From positions 1 to 59,852 of the forward strand of contig RHKY01000026.1 in assembly GCA_008363385.1 (NCBI GenBank): DNA of 59,852 nucleotides. The letters run 5' to 3'. Numbering within the stretch: the first letter of the stretch is position 1; every line of letters starts with the position of its first letter. Both the position numbers and the translations under genes were made by a program. This stretch comes from Acidobacteriota bacterium. GTDB taxonomy: Bacteria; Acidobacteriota; Thermoanaerobaculia; UBA5066. Below, in pieces: positions 18,168 to 29,445 of the stretch. The notes beneath the pieces were generated by a model, which saw only the letters and a list, made by a program, of their open reading frames with translations, did no database searches and was not told the DNA's origin.

Positions 18168-19895
18168 ATGGCGTCCCCCCGACAGCTGAGGATCCGGATC
18201 GTGACGGTCCTCCTCGGCGCCTTTGCCGCGGTGTCGGTGCTGCCGCTCCTCCTGTCGCACGTGCGGCTGATCGGGATCAACCGGGACGCCCTGAAGACGG
18301 CCGAGGAGCAGTACATCCTGCGGAGCGCGGTCAAGATCGCGGGGGACATCGACGCCTTCCTCCTGCGGGCGCAGGGCCGCCTCCAGACGATCGCCGACGG
18401 CCTCGGCCTGGCCGAGCGGATCGGCGGGGGGACGGACCCGTTCACGTACGCCGGGACCGGGCGCCTCCTGGCCGAGGCGGCCAAGGAGCCGTTCCTCCCG
18501 GTCCTCCAGACCCTGAACGCGGCAGGGCAGGGCCTCAAGCCCGAGGAGCTCGAGGGCGCGATCCAGGCCGAGCTGGCCCGCGCCCACCAGACCGCGCTCC
18601 GCGGCGAGGAGTACCTCGGCGAGACGTTCCCGACGCGCGCTTTCCCGGACGGGGGCCTCGTCAAGGGGGTCCCGGTCCGGTCCGCCGACGGCCGGGTGAT
18701 CGGCTCGGTCTGCGGTTTCCTGTCGCTCCTCCCCGTCAAGGGGTGGCTGGAGGAGGAGAAGAAGCGCGACGTCGTGGCCTACGTCGTCGACCGGAGCGGG
18801 GCGCTGATCGTGGCGAGCGACCCCTCCCAGCTGGCGCCGCAGGAGTTCCTGCCGCGCGTCGAGCTCGTGCGCGAGTTCATCGCGCACCCGGTCCGGCTGA
18901 CCAAGTCCTACGTCCACGGCGAGGGGATGCTCGCGCGCCGGGTCCTCGGGACCGTGGCCCCGGTCGAGGGGATCGACTGGGGCGTCCTGGTCGAGAAGGA
19001 CGAGGAGAAGGCCTACGCCTCGGTGGCGCAGATGACGCGGACGACGTCCCTCGGCGCGGCGCTGGCGCTGGCGATGGCGGTGGCGGTGGCCTTCGTGGCG
19101 GCCCGCCTCCTGTCGCGGCCGGTGACCGAGCTGGTCGAGAAGGTCCGGGCGATCGCGGGGGGCGAGTACAAGCAGAGGGTCCCCGTCCGCGGCGCCCGGG
19201 AGCTGGCCGAGCTGTCGGAGACGTTCAACTCGATGTCCGACGCCATCGAGCGCTCCATCGAGGCGCTGAAGCAGGCGGCCCGGGAGAACCAGGAGCTCTT
19301 CCTCAACTCGATCCGGGCCCTGGCGGCGGCCATCGACGCCAAGGACCCGTACACGCGGGGGCACTCCGAGCGCGTGGCCCGCTACTCGGTCGTCATCGCC
19401 CGCCACATGGGGCTGACGCCGGAGGAGGTCCGCAAGGTGCGGATCTCGGCCCTGCTCCACGACGTCGGCAAGATCGGCATCGACGACCGGATCCTCCGGA
19501 AGCCGACCGCCCTGACCGACGAGGAGTTCGACGTCATGAAGACGCACCCCGTCAAGGGAGCGCTCATCATGGGTCAGATCCCGCAGATGAAGGACGTCAT
19601 CCCGGGGATGAAGTTCCACCACGAGAAGTGGAGCGGTGGGGGCTACCCGGACGGCCTGAAGGAAGGGGAGATCCCGATGCTGGCGCGAATCATCGCCGTG
19701 GCCGACACGTTCGACGCGATGACCACCACCCGCCCGTACCAGAAGGCGATGCAGCTGGACTACGTCGTCTCCAGGATCCAGTCGTTCTCCGGCAGCCGCT
19801 TCGACCCGGCGGTCGTCGCGGCGCTGGAGAAGGCGTACACGTCCAAGGACCTGGAGGTCGTCGGAGAGGCGGCCCGCATGGCGGCCTCGGCATGA
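18168..19895 (+). CDS. Membrane HD-GYP receptor (probable c-di-GMP phosphodiesterase)
   Basis: HD-GYP proteins degrade cyclic di-GMP. The 575-residue protein has a first membrane helix near the N terminus and a periplasmic sensory region of about 250 residues (Cache-like). A second helix (about 287-309), a HAMP linker and a C-terminal HD-GYP domain follow. His431-Asp432 form the HD pair (HDVGKIGI). His484-His485 lie ahead of GYP (492-494), so the metal site looks intact. A start at 18156 (four residues longer) is possible, but that ATG lies within the TAGAAT element, which favours 18168. Its stop overlaps the next gene (ATGA). Confidence 0.9.
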   Translation: MASPRQLRIRIVTVLLGAFAAVSVLPLLLSHVRLIGINRDALKTAEEQYILRSAVKIAGDIDAFLLRAQGRLQTIADGLGLAERIGGGTDPFTYAGTGRLLAEAAKEPFLPVLQTLNAAGQGLKPEELEGAIQAELARAHQTALRGEEYLGETFPTRAFPDGGLVKGVPVRSADGRVIGSVCGFLSLLPVKGWLEEEKKRDVVAYVVDRSGALIVASDPSQLAPQEFLPRVELVREFIAHPVRLTKSYVHGEGMLARRVLGTVAPVEGIDWGVLVEKDEEKAYASVAQMTRTTSLGAALALAMAVAVAFVAARLLSRPVTELVEKVRAIAGGEYKQRVPVRGARELAELSETFNSMSDAIERSIEALKQAARENQELFLNSIRALAAAIDAKDPYTRGHSERVARYSVVIARHMGLTPEEVRKVRISALLHDVGKIGIDDRILRKPTALTDEEFDVMKTHPVKGALIMGQIPQMKDVIPGMKFHHEKWSGGGYPDGLKEGEIPMLARIIAVADTFDAMTTTRPYQKAMQLDYVVSRIQSFSGSRFDPAVVAALEKAYTSKDLEVVGEAARMAASA

Positions 19896-20680
19896 GATTC
19901 CGCCGGCCCGCCTCCCTGCTCCTCGCAGCCCTCCTCCTGGCCGGGTGCCAGGGGCAGGTCCCGAACGCCCCGCCCGAGAACGCCCTCACGGCCGACCTCG
20001 TCAACTGGCGCAACGGCCTGGCCCTCTTGAAGGAGGGGCGGGTGGACGAGGCGATCCAGCTCCTGAAGCGGGCGCGCGAGAGCTACCCCCGCGACCCCAA
20101 CGTCCCGAACACGCTCGGGCTGGCGCTCCTGGCGAAGAAGGAGTACACGCTCGCCATCAAGGCGTTCGACGACACGCTCCGGCTCGACCCGACGTTCGTC
20201 CAGGCGGCGAACAACAAGGGAGTGACGCTGATGGAGATGGACCGGCTCGCGGAGGCCGAGGCCATCTTCCAGGCGATCCTGGACGGCGAGCCGACGCGGG
20301 AGAAGGCCAACGCCCAGTTCAACCTCGGCCTCATCCGGGTCCGGCAGGAGCGGCTCGTGGACGCCGAGCGCCACTTCTCGCTCGTCCTGGCCGACGACCC
20401 GAAGTACCTGGCGGCCTACCGGGAGCGGGGCCTCGTGCGGGTCCGCCGCGACGACTTCCGCGGGGCCCTCGACGACCTCCTCCGGTACCTCCGGGACGAG
20501 CCGAAGGACCCCGCCGCGAACTACAACGCGGCCCTCTGCCTGCTCGCCAGCGGGCACCGCGACCTGGCGACGCGCTACATGGAGCGCGTGGTGGCCGCGG
20601 CCCCCGACAGCGAGGAGGCGGGAAGGGCCCGGCGCTTCCTCGCCGGGGAGGCGCCCACCGAGAGCCGGAGGACGCCGTGA
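19892..20680 (+). CDS. TPR-repeat lipoprotein
   Basis: This 262-residue protein has a lipoprotein signal peptide with lipobox LAGC (Cys19), followed by five to six tetratricopeptide repeats. TPR arrays are protein-binding scaffolds. The lipid anchor puts it at the inner or outer membrane facing the periplasm. It overlaps the HD-GYP gene and the Roadblock-like gene by four bases each, so the three are translated as one unit. No specific partner is evident. Confidence 0.85.
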   Translation: MRFRRPASLLLAALLLAGCQGQVPNAPPENALTADLVNWRNGLALLKEGRVDEAIQLLKRARESYPRDPNVPNTLGLALLAKKEYTLAIKAFDDTLRLDPTFVQAANNKGVTLMEMDRLAEAEAIFQAILDGEPTREKANAQFNLGLIRVRQERLVDAERHFSLVLADDPKYLAAYRERGLVRVRRDDFRGALDDLLRYLRDEPKDPAANYNAALCLLASGHRDLATRYMERVVAAAPDSEEAGRARRFLAGEAPTESRRTP

Positions 20681-21027
20681 AGCTCGAGCAGATCCTCTCC
20701 CCGCTCCTCGCCGCCCCCGGCGCGCTGGCGGCCGCCCTCGTCGACCTGCAGGGCGAGACGGTCGCCCGCGTCGGCGACGAGGGGGTCCTGGAGGTGCTCG
20801 GCGCGTACGAGTCGGTCTGGATGGCCGAGCTCCGTGCGACCGCGGGGCCGTCCGGCCTCGGGGCGCTCGACGAGGTCTCGATGGACTTCGGCTCGCGGCG
20901 CGTGCTGGCCGCCGAGGTCGGCGAGGGGTACTTCGTCCTGGTCGTCTTCGACAGGACGGGCGTGCCGTCGCTTTCGCGCAGGAGGCTCCCGGCGATCCGG
21001 GAGCTCCTCCGGAGCGAGATCGCCTGA
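20677..21027 (+). CDS. Roadblock/LC7-like small protein
   Basis: This 116-residue protein has the Roadblock pattern: an N-terminal helix (LEQILSPLLAAPG), the strand AALVDLQGETVARVG, a central helix, a second sheet half (SRRVLAAEVGEGYFVLVVFD) and a C-terminal helix. Roadblock proteins dimerise and act on Ras-like or MglA GTPases. Here the next gene, starting at TGATG on this stop codon, encodes the GTPase FtsY. A functional link is inference from the coupling. Family assignment is by pattern only. Confidence 0.65.
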   Translation: MKLEQILSPLLAAPGALAAALVDLQGETVARVGDEGVLEVLGAYESVWMAELRATAGPSGLGALDEVSMDFGSRRVLAAEVGEGYFVLVVFDRTGVPSLSRRRLPAIRELLRSEIA

Positions 21028-21968
21028 TGTCCTCCGAGGCCCCGGCGAAGAAGGGCTTCCTCCAGCGCCTCAAGCGCGGGCTCTTCATGACCCACACGGA
21101 GCTGATCGCCCGGGTGGGCGACGCCGTCAAGGCGACGGTCAAGCCCGACCCGGCGGCCCTGGAGGCCCTCGAGGAGGCCCTCATCGCCGGGGACGTCGGC
21201 CCCGCCACGGCGGCCGAGCTCGTCGCGGCCGTGCAGGCCGAGGCGGGCCGGAAGGGGGCCGCGGACCCGGAGACGGTCCGCCGGGTCCTGCGGTCCGAGA
21301 TCGAACGCCGGCTGACCGTGGATTCCGGTCCCGCCGTCCGCCCGCCGGGAGGCCTGCCGGAGGTCGTCCTCGTCGTCGGCGTGAACGGGACGGGGAAGAC
21401 GACGACGACCGCCAAGCTCGCGTCGCGGGCCGTCGCCGAGGGGCGGTCGGTGGTCATCGCGGCGGCCGACACGTTCCGGGCGGCGGCCATCGAGCAGCTC
21501 GAGGTCTGGGCGGGCCGCATCGGCGTCCCTGTCGTCCGGCACCGGCCGGGAGCGGACCCGGCCGCCGTCGTCCACGACGGCTGCACGTCGGCGAAGGCGC
21601 GGGGGGCGGACCTCCTCCTCGTCGACACCGCGGGGCGCCTCCACACGAAGCACAACCTGATGGAGGAGCTGTCCAAGATCCGGAGGATCGCCGGACGCGA
21701 GGTGGAAGGGGCCCCGCACCAGGTGCTGCTCGTCCTCGACGCCGTCTCCGGGCTGAACGGGCTCTCGCAGGCCCGCGAGTTCACGAGGTCCGCCGGCGTC
21801 ACGGGGCTCGTCCTGACGAAGATGGACGGGACCGCCAAGGGAGGGGTCATCCTCGCCATCGTGAGGGAGCTGAAGCTCCCGGTGCGGTACGTCGGCGTGG
21901 GCGAGTCGGCCGAGGACCTCCTCGACTTCGACGCCGCGGCGTTCGCCGAGGCCGTCGTGGATGGCTGA
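21027..21968 (+). CDS. ftsY: Signal recognition particle receptor FtsY
   Basis: FtsY is the SRP receptor GTPase that delivers ribosome-nascent chain complexes to the Sec translocon. The 313-residue form has almost no acidic A domain, only a short basic amphipathic start (KKGFLQRLKRGLF). The N domain and G domain follow with G1 GVNGTGKTT (118-126), the ADTFRAAAIEQL segment, G3 DTAGR and G4 TKMDGTAKGG. It is coupled to the upstream Roadblock-like gene (TGATG) and overlaps ribD by eight bases. Confidence 0.95.
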   Translation: MSSEAPAKKGFLQRLKRGLFMTHTELIARVGDAVKATVKPDPAALEALEEALIAGDVGPATAAELVAAVQAEAGRKGAADPETVRRVLRSEIERRLTVDSGPAVRPPGGLPEVVLVVGVNGTGKTTTTAKLASRAVAEGRSVVIAAADTFRAAAIEQLEVWAGRIGVPVVRHRPGADPAAVVHDGCTSAKARGADLLLVDTAGRLHTKHNLMEELSKIRRIAGREVEGAPHQVLLVLDAVSGLNGLSQAREFTRSAGVTGLVLTKMDGTAKGGVILAIVRELKLPVRYVGVGESAEDLLDFDAAAFAEAVVDG

Positions 21969-23088
21969 AGACGCCGCCGTCTGGGAGAGGGTGCTCGAGC
22001 TGGCCGCCCGGGGCCGCTGGTCCGTCTCGCCGAACCCGATGGTGGGGGCCGTCCTCGTCGCGCCGGACGGGTCGGTCGTGGGGGAGGGCTCCCACGGTCG
22101 CGCCGGAGGCCCTCACGCCGAGGCGGAGGCGCTCGTCGCGGCCGGCGAGCGGGCGCGCGGCTCCACGCTCTACGTGAACCTGGAACCCTGCGCCCACCAC
22201 GGCCGGACGCCCCCGTGCGCCGACGCGCTGGTCGCGGCGGGAGTGGCGCGGGTGGTCGCGTCGCTCCGCGACCCGGACCCCCGGACCTCGGGAAGGGGCT
22301 TCGCGCGGCTCCGCGAGGCGGGCGTCGAGGTCGTGGAGGGCCCCTCGCGCGAGAGGGCCGAGGAGCTGAACGAGGTCTTCCTCCTTTCCGTCCGCGAGCG
22401 GCGCCCCTTCGTCCACCTGAAGTGGGCGATGACGGCCGACGGCAAGACCGCGTCGGCGACCGGCGCCTCCCGGTGGATCACGGGCCCCGAGGCCCGGGAG
22501 GCCGCCCTGGCTCTCCGCGAGGAGACCGACGTGATCCTCGTCGGGGCGGGGACCGTCCTGGCCGACGACCCGCTCCTGACGCGCCGCCTCGGGCGGAACG
22601 GCTCGATCCTGCCCCACCGCCGGGTGGTCCTGGACGGCCGGCTGCGCTGCGCTCCCTCGGCGAGGGTCTTCGACCCGGCCCTCCCGGGCGAGGCGTGGGT
22701 GGTGACGGCCCGGGAGGAAGGGGACCCCGCCCTCGCCCCGTTCCGCGAACGGGGCGTTCGGGTCGTGGCGCTGCGGGGCCAGGGGGGGCTCGTCGACGTC
22801 GGGGCCCTCCTCGGCTTCCTGGCCGGGCTCGAGGTCCGGTCGGTGCTCGTCGAGGGCGGGGGCGAGACGGCGTGGGGCTTCCTGGCCGCCGGGCTCGCGG
22901 ACCGGGTCACGGTCTTCCTCGCGCCGTCGGTCCTGGGCGGGCAGAGGGCGGCGACGCCGGTCGGAGGTGAGGGAATTGCCCGGCCGGACGCTGCCCTCCG
23001 CCTGGAGGCCGTCACGGTCGACCGGGTCGGCGCGGACGTGAGGCTCTCCGGACGCCTCGCGCGGCTCCCCGGCGGCGCGGCGGCGTAG
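21961..23088 (+). CDS. ribD: Bifunctional riboflavin deaminase/reductase
   Basis: RibD carries out two successive steps of riboflavin synthesis: deamination of the pyrimidine, then ribosyl reduction with NADPH. The N-terminal deaminase has the zinc site His52-Ala-Glu54, Cys77 and Cys86 (PCAHHGRTPPC). The C-terminal reductase half begins near HLKWAMTADGK and contains SRWITGPEAR and VEGGGETAWGF. The length, 375 residues, is usual. It overlaps ftsY and is followed by ribE; its TAG stop forms a TAGGAT element before ribE. Confidence 0.95.
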   Translation: MAEDAAVWERVLELAARGRWSVSPNPMVGAVLVAPDGSVVGEGSHGRAGGPHAEAEALVAAGERARGSTLYVNLEPCAHHGRTPPCADALVAAGVARVVASLRDPDPRTSGRGFARLREAGVEVVEGPSRERAEELNEVFLLSVRERRPFVHLKWAMTADGKTASATGASRWITGPEAREAALALREETDVILVGAGTVLADDPLLTRRLGRNGSILPHRRVVLDGRLRCAPSARVFDPALPGEAWVVTAREEGDPALAPFRERGVRVVALRGQGGLVDVGALLGFLAGLEVRSVLVEGGGETAWGFLAAGLADRVTVFLAPSVLGGQRAATPVGGEGIARPDAALRLEAVTVDRVGADVRLSGRLARLPGGAAA

Positions 23089-23091
23089 GAT
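23086..23091 (+). promoter_or_regulatory. -10-like TAGGAT overlapping the ribD stop codon
   Basis: TAGGAT begins on the ribD stop and ends 7 bases before the ribE GTG; there is no ribosome-binding site between them. Confidence 0.35.
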
Positions 23092-23098
23092 CGGGGGC

Positions 23099-23752
23099 GT
23101 GTTCACCGGGATCGTCGAGGCGACCGGACGCGTCGTCGGGCTCGCGAGGAGGGAAGGCGGCGCCGTCCTGACCCTGGATCGGCCGGAGGCCTGGACCGAC
23201 CTGGCGACGGGGGAGAGCGTCTCGGTCTCGGGGGTCTGCCTGACCGTGCTTCCCCCGGGCGGGGGCCGGACGGTCGCCTTCGACCTCTCGTCGGAGACCC
23301 TCCGGCGGTCGACGCTGGGCGGCCTCTCGCCGGGCGCGCGCGTGAACCTCGAGAGGGCGATGCGGGCGGACGGCCGGTTCGGGGGGCACATCGTCGCGGG
23401 CCACGTGGACGCCGCGTCCCGCGTGGAGGCCGTCCTCCCCTCGGGGGAGTTCTGGACCCTGCGCTTCTCCCTCGACGCCGCTTTCTCGCGGTACGTCGTC
23501 GAGAAGGGGTCGGTCGCCGTCGACGGCGTCTCGCTGACGGTCGCCGCGCTCGGCGAACGGACCTTCGACGTCGCCGTCATCCCGCACACCCTCTCGTCGA
23601 CCACGCTCGGGGAGCGGCGGCCGGGGGACCGGGTGAACGTGGAGGTGGACGTGCTCGGGAAGTACGTCGAGCGGCTCCTGGCGGCCCGGAGCCCGCGCGG
23701 GGAGGGGGGGAGCGACGATCGGCTCCTCGGCCTCCTCTCGACCGGCGGATGA
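23099..23752 (+). CDS. ribE: Riboflavin synthase alpha chain
   Basis: Riboflavin synthase dismutates two lumazine molecules to riboflavin. The 217-residue protein begins MFTGIVE, the family hallmark, and contains two homologous lumazine-binding barrels, with GHIVAGHVD at their junction and VDGVSLTV in the second. The start is a GTG. It overlaps the HemW-like gene by four bases. The lumazine synthase (ribH) and ribA/B genes are not in this window. Confidence 0.95.
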   Translation: MFTGIVEATGRVVGLARREGGAVLTLDRPEAWTDLATGESVSVSGVCLTVLPPGGGRTVAFDLSSETLRRSTLGGLSPGARVNLERAMRADGRFGGHIVAGHVDAASRVEAVLPSGEFWTLRFSLDAAFSRYVVEKGSVAVDGVSLTVAALGERTFDVAVIPHTLSSTTLGERRPGDRVNVEVDVLGKYVERLLAARSPRGEGGSDDRLLGLLSTGG

Positions 23753-24876
23753 CGGGCCCCCGGGGGGGCGCCTACGTCCACGTCCCGTTCTGCGCCCACC
23801 GCTGCGCCTACTGCTCGTTCGTCGCTCAGGCCGGCCTCGAGGGGGAGGAGGCCTACTTCGACGCGGTCGCCGTCGAGGCGCTCCGCCGGGCGGGCGAGGT
23901 GCCCGGGCCCCTGGAGACCGTCTACTTCGGCGGCGGAACCCCCTCCTTCGTGCCGCCGGAGCGGCTCGGCCTCGTCCTCGCGGCGCTGCGGGACGCCTTC
24001 GGGATCTCGGGCGGCGCCGAGGTGACCGTCGAGGCGAACCCCGACGACCTCCGGGACGGGGCGCTCGAGGCCCTGCGCCGGACCGGGGCCTCGCGCCTGT
24101 CGATCGGGGTCCAGAGCCTCTCGGACGCCGAGCTCGCCCCGCTGGAGCGCCGGCACGACGCCGCGGCCGCCCGGGCGGCGCTGCGGCGGGCCGTCGGCGT
24201 CTTCCGGGACGTCTCGGCGGACCTGATGATCGGGATCCCCGGGCAGACGCGCGAGAGCCTCCGGGCGAGCCTCGAGGGCCTCCTCGAGGCGGGAGTCGCC
24301 CACGTGTCGGTCTACCTCCTGGAGATCGAGAAGGCGCCCCGCCTCGTGGCGCTCCGGAGGGAACGGCCGGAGCTCTTCGCCGACGACGACGAGGCGGCAG
24401 AGCGCTGGGAGCTGGTGGACGACGCGCTCGCCCGGGCGGGGCTGCCGCGGTACGAGGTCTCCAACTGGGCGGTGCCGGGGCGCGAGAGCCGCCACAACCG
24501 GAAGTACTGGACGCAGGAGCCGACGCTGGGCCTCGGCGTGGCCGCGCACTCCTTCGACGGGGCCGTTCGGCGAGCCAACACGGGCTCCCTCCCCGAATAC
24601 CTCCGGCGGGTCGGCGCGGGCGCCGCTGCCGTCGTGTCGGAGGTCCGGCTGGGGCCGGCCGAGGCGGTGCGAGAGCGTGCGCTCCTCGGCCTCCGCCTGG
24701 CCGAGGGGATCGAGGAGGCCCTCTTCTCGGAAGCGTCCGCAACCGCCTCGCCGGGGGACCGGGCGCGCCTGGCCGACGCCGAGGCGGCTGGCCTGCTGGA
24801 GCGCGCTGCGGGCCGGGTCCGCCTCTCCCGCCGCGGCGTCCTCCTGTCGAGCGAGGTCTTCGCGGCTCTCCTCTGA
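23749..24876 (+). CDS. hemW: HemW-like radical SAM protein (coproporphyrinogen oxidase-like)
   Basis: This 375-residue radical SAM protein has the cluster motif Cys15-x3-Cys19-x2-Cys22 followed by SF, as in HemW. HemN-type enzymes differ in having a fourth nearby cysteine. Other family segments are VYFGGGTPSFV, EANPDD, SIGVQSL and LMIGIPGQT. HemW proteins bind haem and are thought to insert it into respiratory proteins, and are often mis-annotated as anaerobic coproporphyrinogen III oxidase. It is coupled to ribE (ATGA overlap). Confidence 0.88.
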   Translation: MTGPRGGAYVHVPFCAHRCAYCSFVAQAGLEGEEAYFDAVAVEALRRAGEVPGPLETVYFGGGTPSFVPPERLGLVLAALRDAFGISGGAEVTVEANPDDLRDGALEALRRTGASRLSIGVQSLSDAELAPLERRHDAAAARAALRRAVGVFRDVSADLMIGIPGQTRESLRASLEGLLEAGVAHVSVYLLEIEKAPRLVALRRERPELFADDDEAAERWELVDDALARAGLPRYEVSNWAVPGRESRHNRKYWTQEPTLGLGVAAHSFDGAVRRANTGSLPEYLRRVGAGAAAVVSEVRLGPAEAVRERALLGLRLAEGIEEALFSEASATASPGDRARLADAEAAGLLERAAGRVRLSRRGVLLSSEVFAALL

Positions 24877-24961
24877 CGGGCACAGGGGAAGACCGCGCCG
24901 CCGGGTTCCCCGTGCGCCCCCTCCCACGCGGCCCGAGCCGGCCGGTCCCCGCGCGTCCGGT

Positions 24962-24967
24962 TATCCT
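24962..24967 (+). promoter_or_regulatory. Candidate -10 element TATCCT
   Basis: TATCCT is followed by a 19-base leader with GGAGGT (about 24975-24980) before the ATG at 24987. Confidence 0.35.
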
Positions 24968-24986
24968 GGGGCCCGGAGGTCACCCG

Positions 24987-25655
24987 ATGAGAAGGACGCT
25001 CTTCGCCGCTGCCCTCGTCTTCGCTCTCCCCGCCCTGTCCGCTCCGCCGAAGGGAGCCCACTGGAAGAGCGAGATGACCGGGAGCGCCCTTCCGGCGCCC
25101 GTCTCGGTCGAGACGTGGGTGAAGGGCGCGAGCCTGAGGGCGGAGTCGAGGACGGCGGTCGGGACCTCGACCGTGATCGTCCGGGACGGGACGGCCTGGG
25201 TGACGACCGGCTCCCTGGCGCTCCGGATGCCCGCCGCGCAGCACCGTTCGGCGACGCCCCAGCCCGCCGACTACGTCCAGGACCTGGACGGCCTCCTGGC
25301 GTCGGCGACCCGGCTAGGGACGGAGAGCCTGGACGGGGAGGAGTGCGAGACCTGGAAGGTGACCCAGACGCGCGACGGGCGGACGGTCGAGTCGGTCCTC
25401 TGGCTCTCCCCGTCGCTCCGGTTCCCGAGGCAGGTCGAGGCGAAGACCGACCGGGGAGCGGTCCGGATCCGGAACCGCGAGATCGACGTGAAGGGGCCGG
25501 TCGACGACGCGGTCTTCGCGCCGGACGCGAAGGCGGCGTGGCAAGACCTTGGCGACGTCGTCCGGCAGCTCCAGGCGATGCCGGCACCTCGGGGGACGGC
25601 GGCCCCGGCGGCCAAGGCCCCGTCGGCGACCCCGGCCCCCGCGCCGGTTCCCTGA
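24987..25655 (+). CDS. Secreted LolA-like/outer-membrane-lipoprotein-sorting-type protein
   Basis: This 222-residue protein starts at an ATG with an ideal GGAGGT site. It has a signal peptide (residues 1-18, ALSA) and an antiparallel-beta body with the pattern of the LolA/LolB-like fold (VETWVKGASLRAES, TVIVRDGTAWV, PRQVEAKTDRGAV). The C-terminal tail of about 35 residues is Ala/Pro-rich and probably disordered. Proteins of this pattern are periplasmic and may bind lipid; the exact role is unknown. Confidence 0.7.
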   Translation: MRRTLFAAALVFALPALSAPPKGAHWKSEMTGSALPAPVSVETWVKGASLRAESRTAVGTSTVIVRDGTAWVTTGSLALRMPAAQHRSATPQPADYVQDLDGLLASATRLGTESLDGEECETWKVTQTRDGRTVESVLWLSPSLRFPRQVEAKTDRGAVRIRNREIDVKGPVDDAVFAPDAKAAWQDLGDVVRQLQAMPAPRGTAAPAAKAPSATPAPAPVP

Positions 25656-25734
25656 GCGGGGCCGGATCGGGCGGCGGGAACGGCCCGAGAAGGGCGGCCG
25701 TCTCCCCGGCCCGGCTCCGGCGGACTCGATCCGC

Positions 25735-28185
<2,451 letters not shown>

Positions 28186-28269
28186 GGCGAGTTCCTTCCT
28201 CGGGTCGTTTCGGTGTCCGGGGCCGCGCGGGTGCCCCGCGAGTCGTCCAGGGGGGGGAGCGGAACGCGA

Positions 28270-28299
28270 GACGTCCCCGGCCGGTCGGCCGGGGACGTC
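28270..28299 (-). terminator. Strong 13-base-pair hairpin after the exbD genes
   Basis: GACGTCCCCGGCC and GGCCGGGGACGTC form a perfect stem with loop GGTC. It lies 47 bases past the stop of the last exbD gene and before hppA. There is no T tract, so termination would be non-classical. It separates the TonB operon from hppA. Confidence 0.55.
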
Positions 28300-28317
28300 A
28301 GAACATCCCACAGGTTC

Positions 28318-28337
28318 CCCGGGCGCGCAAGCCCGGG
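28318..28337 (-). terminator. Second hairpin behind the exbD stop
   Basis: CCCGGGC and GCCCGGG pair across a six-base loop, eight bases past the exbD stop and just ahead of the larger hairpin at 28270. Confidence 0.35.
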
Positions 28338-28345
28338 AGGGCGGG

Positions 28346-28792
28346 CTACGGGGTCGCCGGGGCGGCGGAAGGCGTCGTCGGGTCGACGTAGTCCATGACG
28401 ATCCCGATGTTCTTCGCGCCGTTGTTCCGGACCTGGTCCATGACGCCCATCGCCTCGCCGTAGTTGACCGAGTCCTCGACGGAGAAGAAGACGACCTTCG
28501 ACCCCCGGTTCCGCAGGATCTCCGAGAGGCGGACCGGGAGGTTCTGTATCTCGATCCGCTCCTTGTTGAGGTAGACGTGCCGGTCCGCGGTCATCGTCAC
28601 CACGATCTGGTCCGCCTGCTGCTGGATCGGCTGGTCGACCTGCGCCTTCGGCGGAACCTGGACGTCGTAGCCCATCTGCAAGAGGGGCTGGACGACCATG
28701 AAGATGATCAGGAGGACCAGGACCACGTCGACGAGCGGGGTGACGTTGATCTCCGACCTCGGCCCTTCGCCGCCTCCGACGTCCATTCCCAT
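28346..28792 (-). CDS. exbD: ExbD/TolR-type biopolymer transport protein (second copy)
   Basis: This 148-residue protein has a short cytoplasmic start, one membrane helix (PLVDVVLVLLIIFMVV) carrying the ion-path Asp of the family, and a periplasmic domain. ExbD works with ExbB to power TonB by the proton gradient. It is the last gene of a minus-strand operon TPR-tonB-exbB-exbD-exbD. The sequence differs clearly from the upstream exbD, so the two may form a heteromer or serve different TonB partners. It has a Pro/Ala/Thr tail. Confidence 0.9.
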   Translation of the reverse strand: MGMDVGGGEGPRSEINVTPLVDVVLVLLIIFMVVQPLLQMGYDVQVPPKAQVDQPIQQQADQIVVTMTADRHVYLNKERIEIQNLPVRLSEILRNRGSKVVFFSVEDSVNYGEAMGVMDQVRNNGAKNIGIVMDYVDPTTPSAAPATP

Positions 28793-28863
28793 CGGCGTAT
28801 CTCCTCAGGCGCGCGGCGCCGTGCCGTTCGGCCGCGCCGCTGTCGCGAATTCCGTCCGCGCGG

Positions 28864-29283
28864 TCACTTCTGGCCCCGCTTCTCGGTGATCAGGCCGACC
28901 TTCTCGTACCCGCCTTCCTTGACGAAGCGCATCACCTTCTTGACGTCGCCGTAGGTCAGCCGGTTGTCGGCCTTGATGATGACGTCCTTGGCGGGGTTGC
29001 GCTCGTACTGCTCCTTGATCTTGGCCTGGAAGTCGCGGTCGGGGTACCACTTCGTGTCGATGAAGATGTTCTTGTCGACCTCGACCGAGATGAGGAGCTC
29101 GTTCTGGCTCTCGGGCTTCTTCTCCGGCCGTTCGGTCTGCGGGAGGAGCACCGGCCGGCCCTTCTGGAGCATCGGCGTGACGACCATGAAGATGATCAGA
29201 AGGACGAGGCAGACGTCCACGAGCGGCGTGACGTTGATCTCGCTCTTCACGCTCTGGCGGCCGCCGTACTGGTCCATGCCCAT
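28864..29283 (-). CDS. exbD: ExbD/TolR-type biopolymer transport protein (first copy)
   Basis: This 139-residue protein has a membrane helix with the conserved Asp (PLVDVCLVLLIIFMVV). Its periplasmic domain starts after an unusually charged stretch (QTERPEKKPESQNE). It lies between exbB and a second exbD, with a 71-base gap to the latter. Acidobacterial and related TonB operons commonly carry two such genes. Confidence 0.9.
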   Translation of the reverse strand: MGMDQYGGRQSVKSEINVTPLVDVCLVLLIIFMVVTPMLQKGRPVLLPQTERPEKKPESQNELLISVEVDKNIFIDTKWYPDRDFQAKIKEQYERNPAKDVIIKADNRLTYGDVKKVMRFVKEGGYEKVGLITEKRGQK

Positions 29284-29445
29284 GAGAGGTCTCCTTCTCG
29301 ATCCCGTCGCGTCAGCCCGGGTGCCGCCCGCGGCGCCCGGCGTCCGGCTGATGTGCGGCCCCCCCGGCGCCGGATGCCGGCGGGGAGCCGGGGCCCGGCC
29401 GTCCCCCCCGCCCGGCGGGGGAGGGGAGCGACCGGCCGTGCTTCG

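Noticed and set aside
21961-23752. FMN riboswitch for the riboflavin genes
   Set aside because: ribD overlaps ftsY and there is no leader space or RFN-like structure before ribD or ribE.
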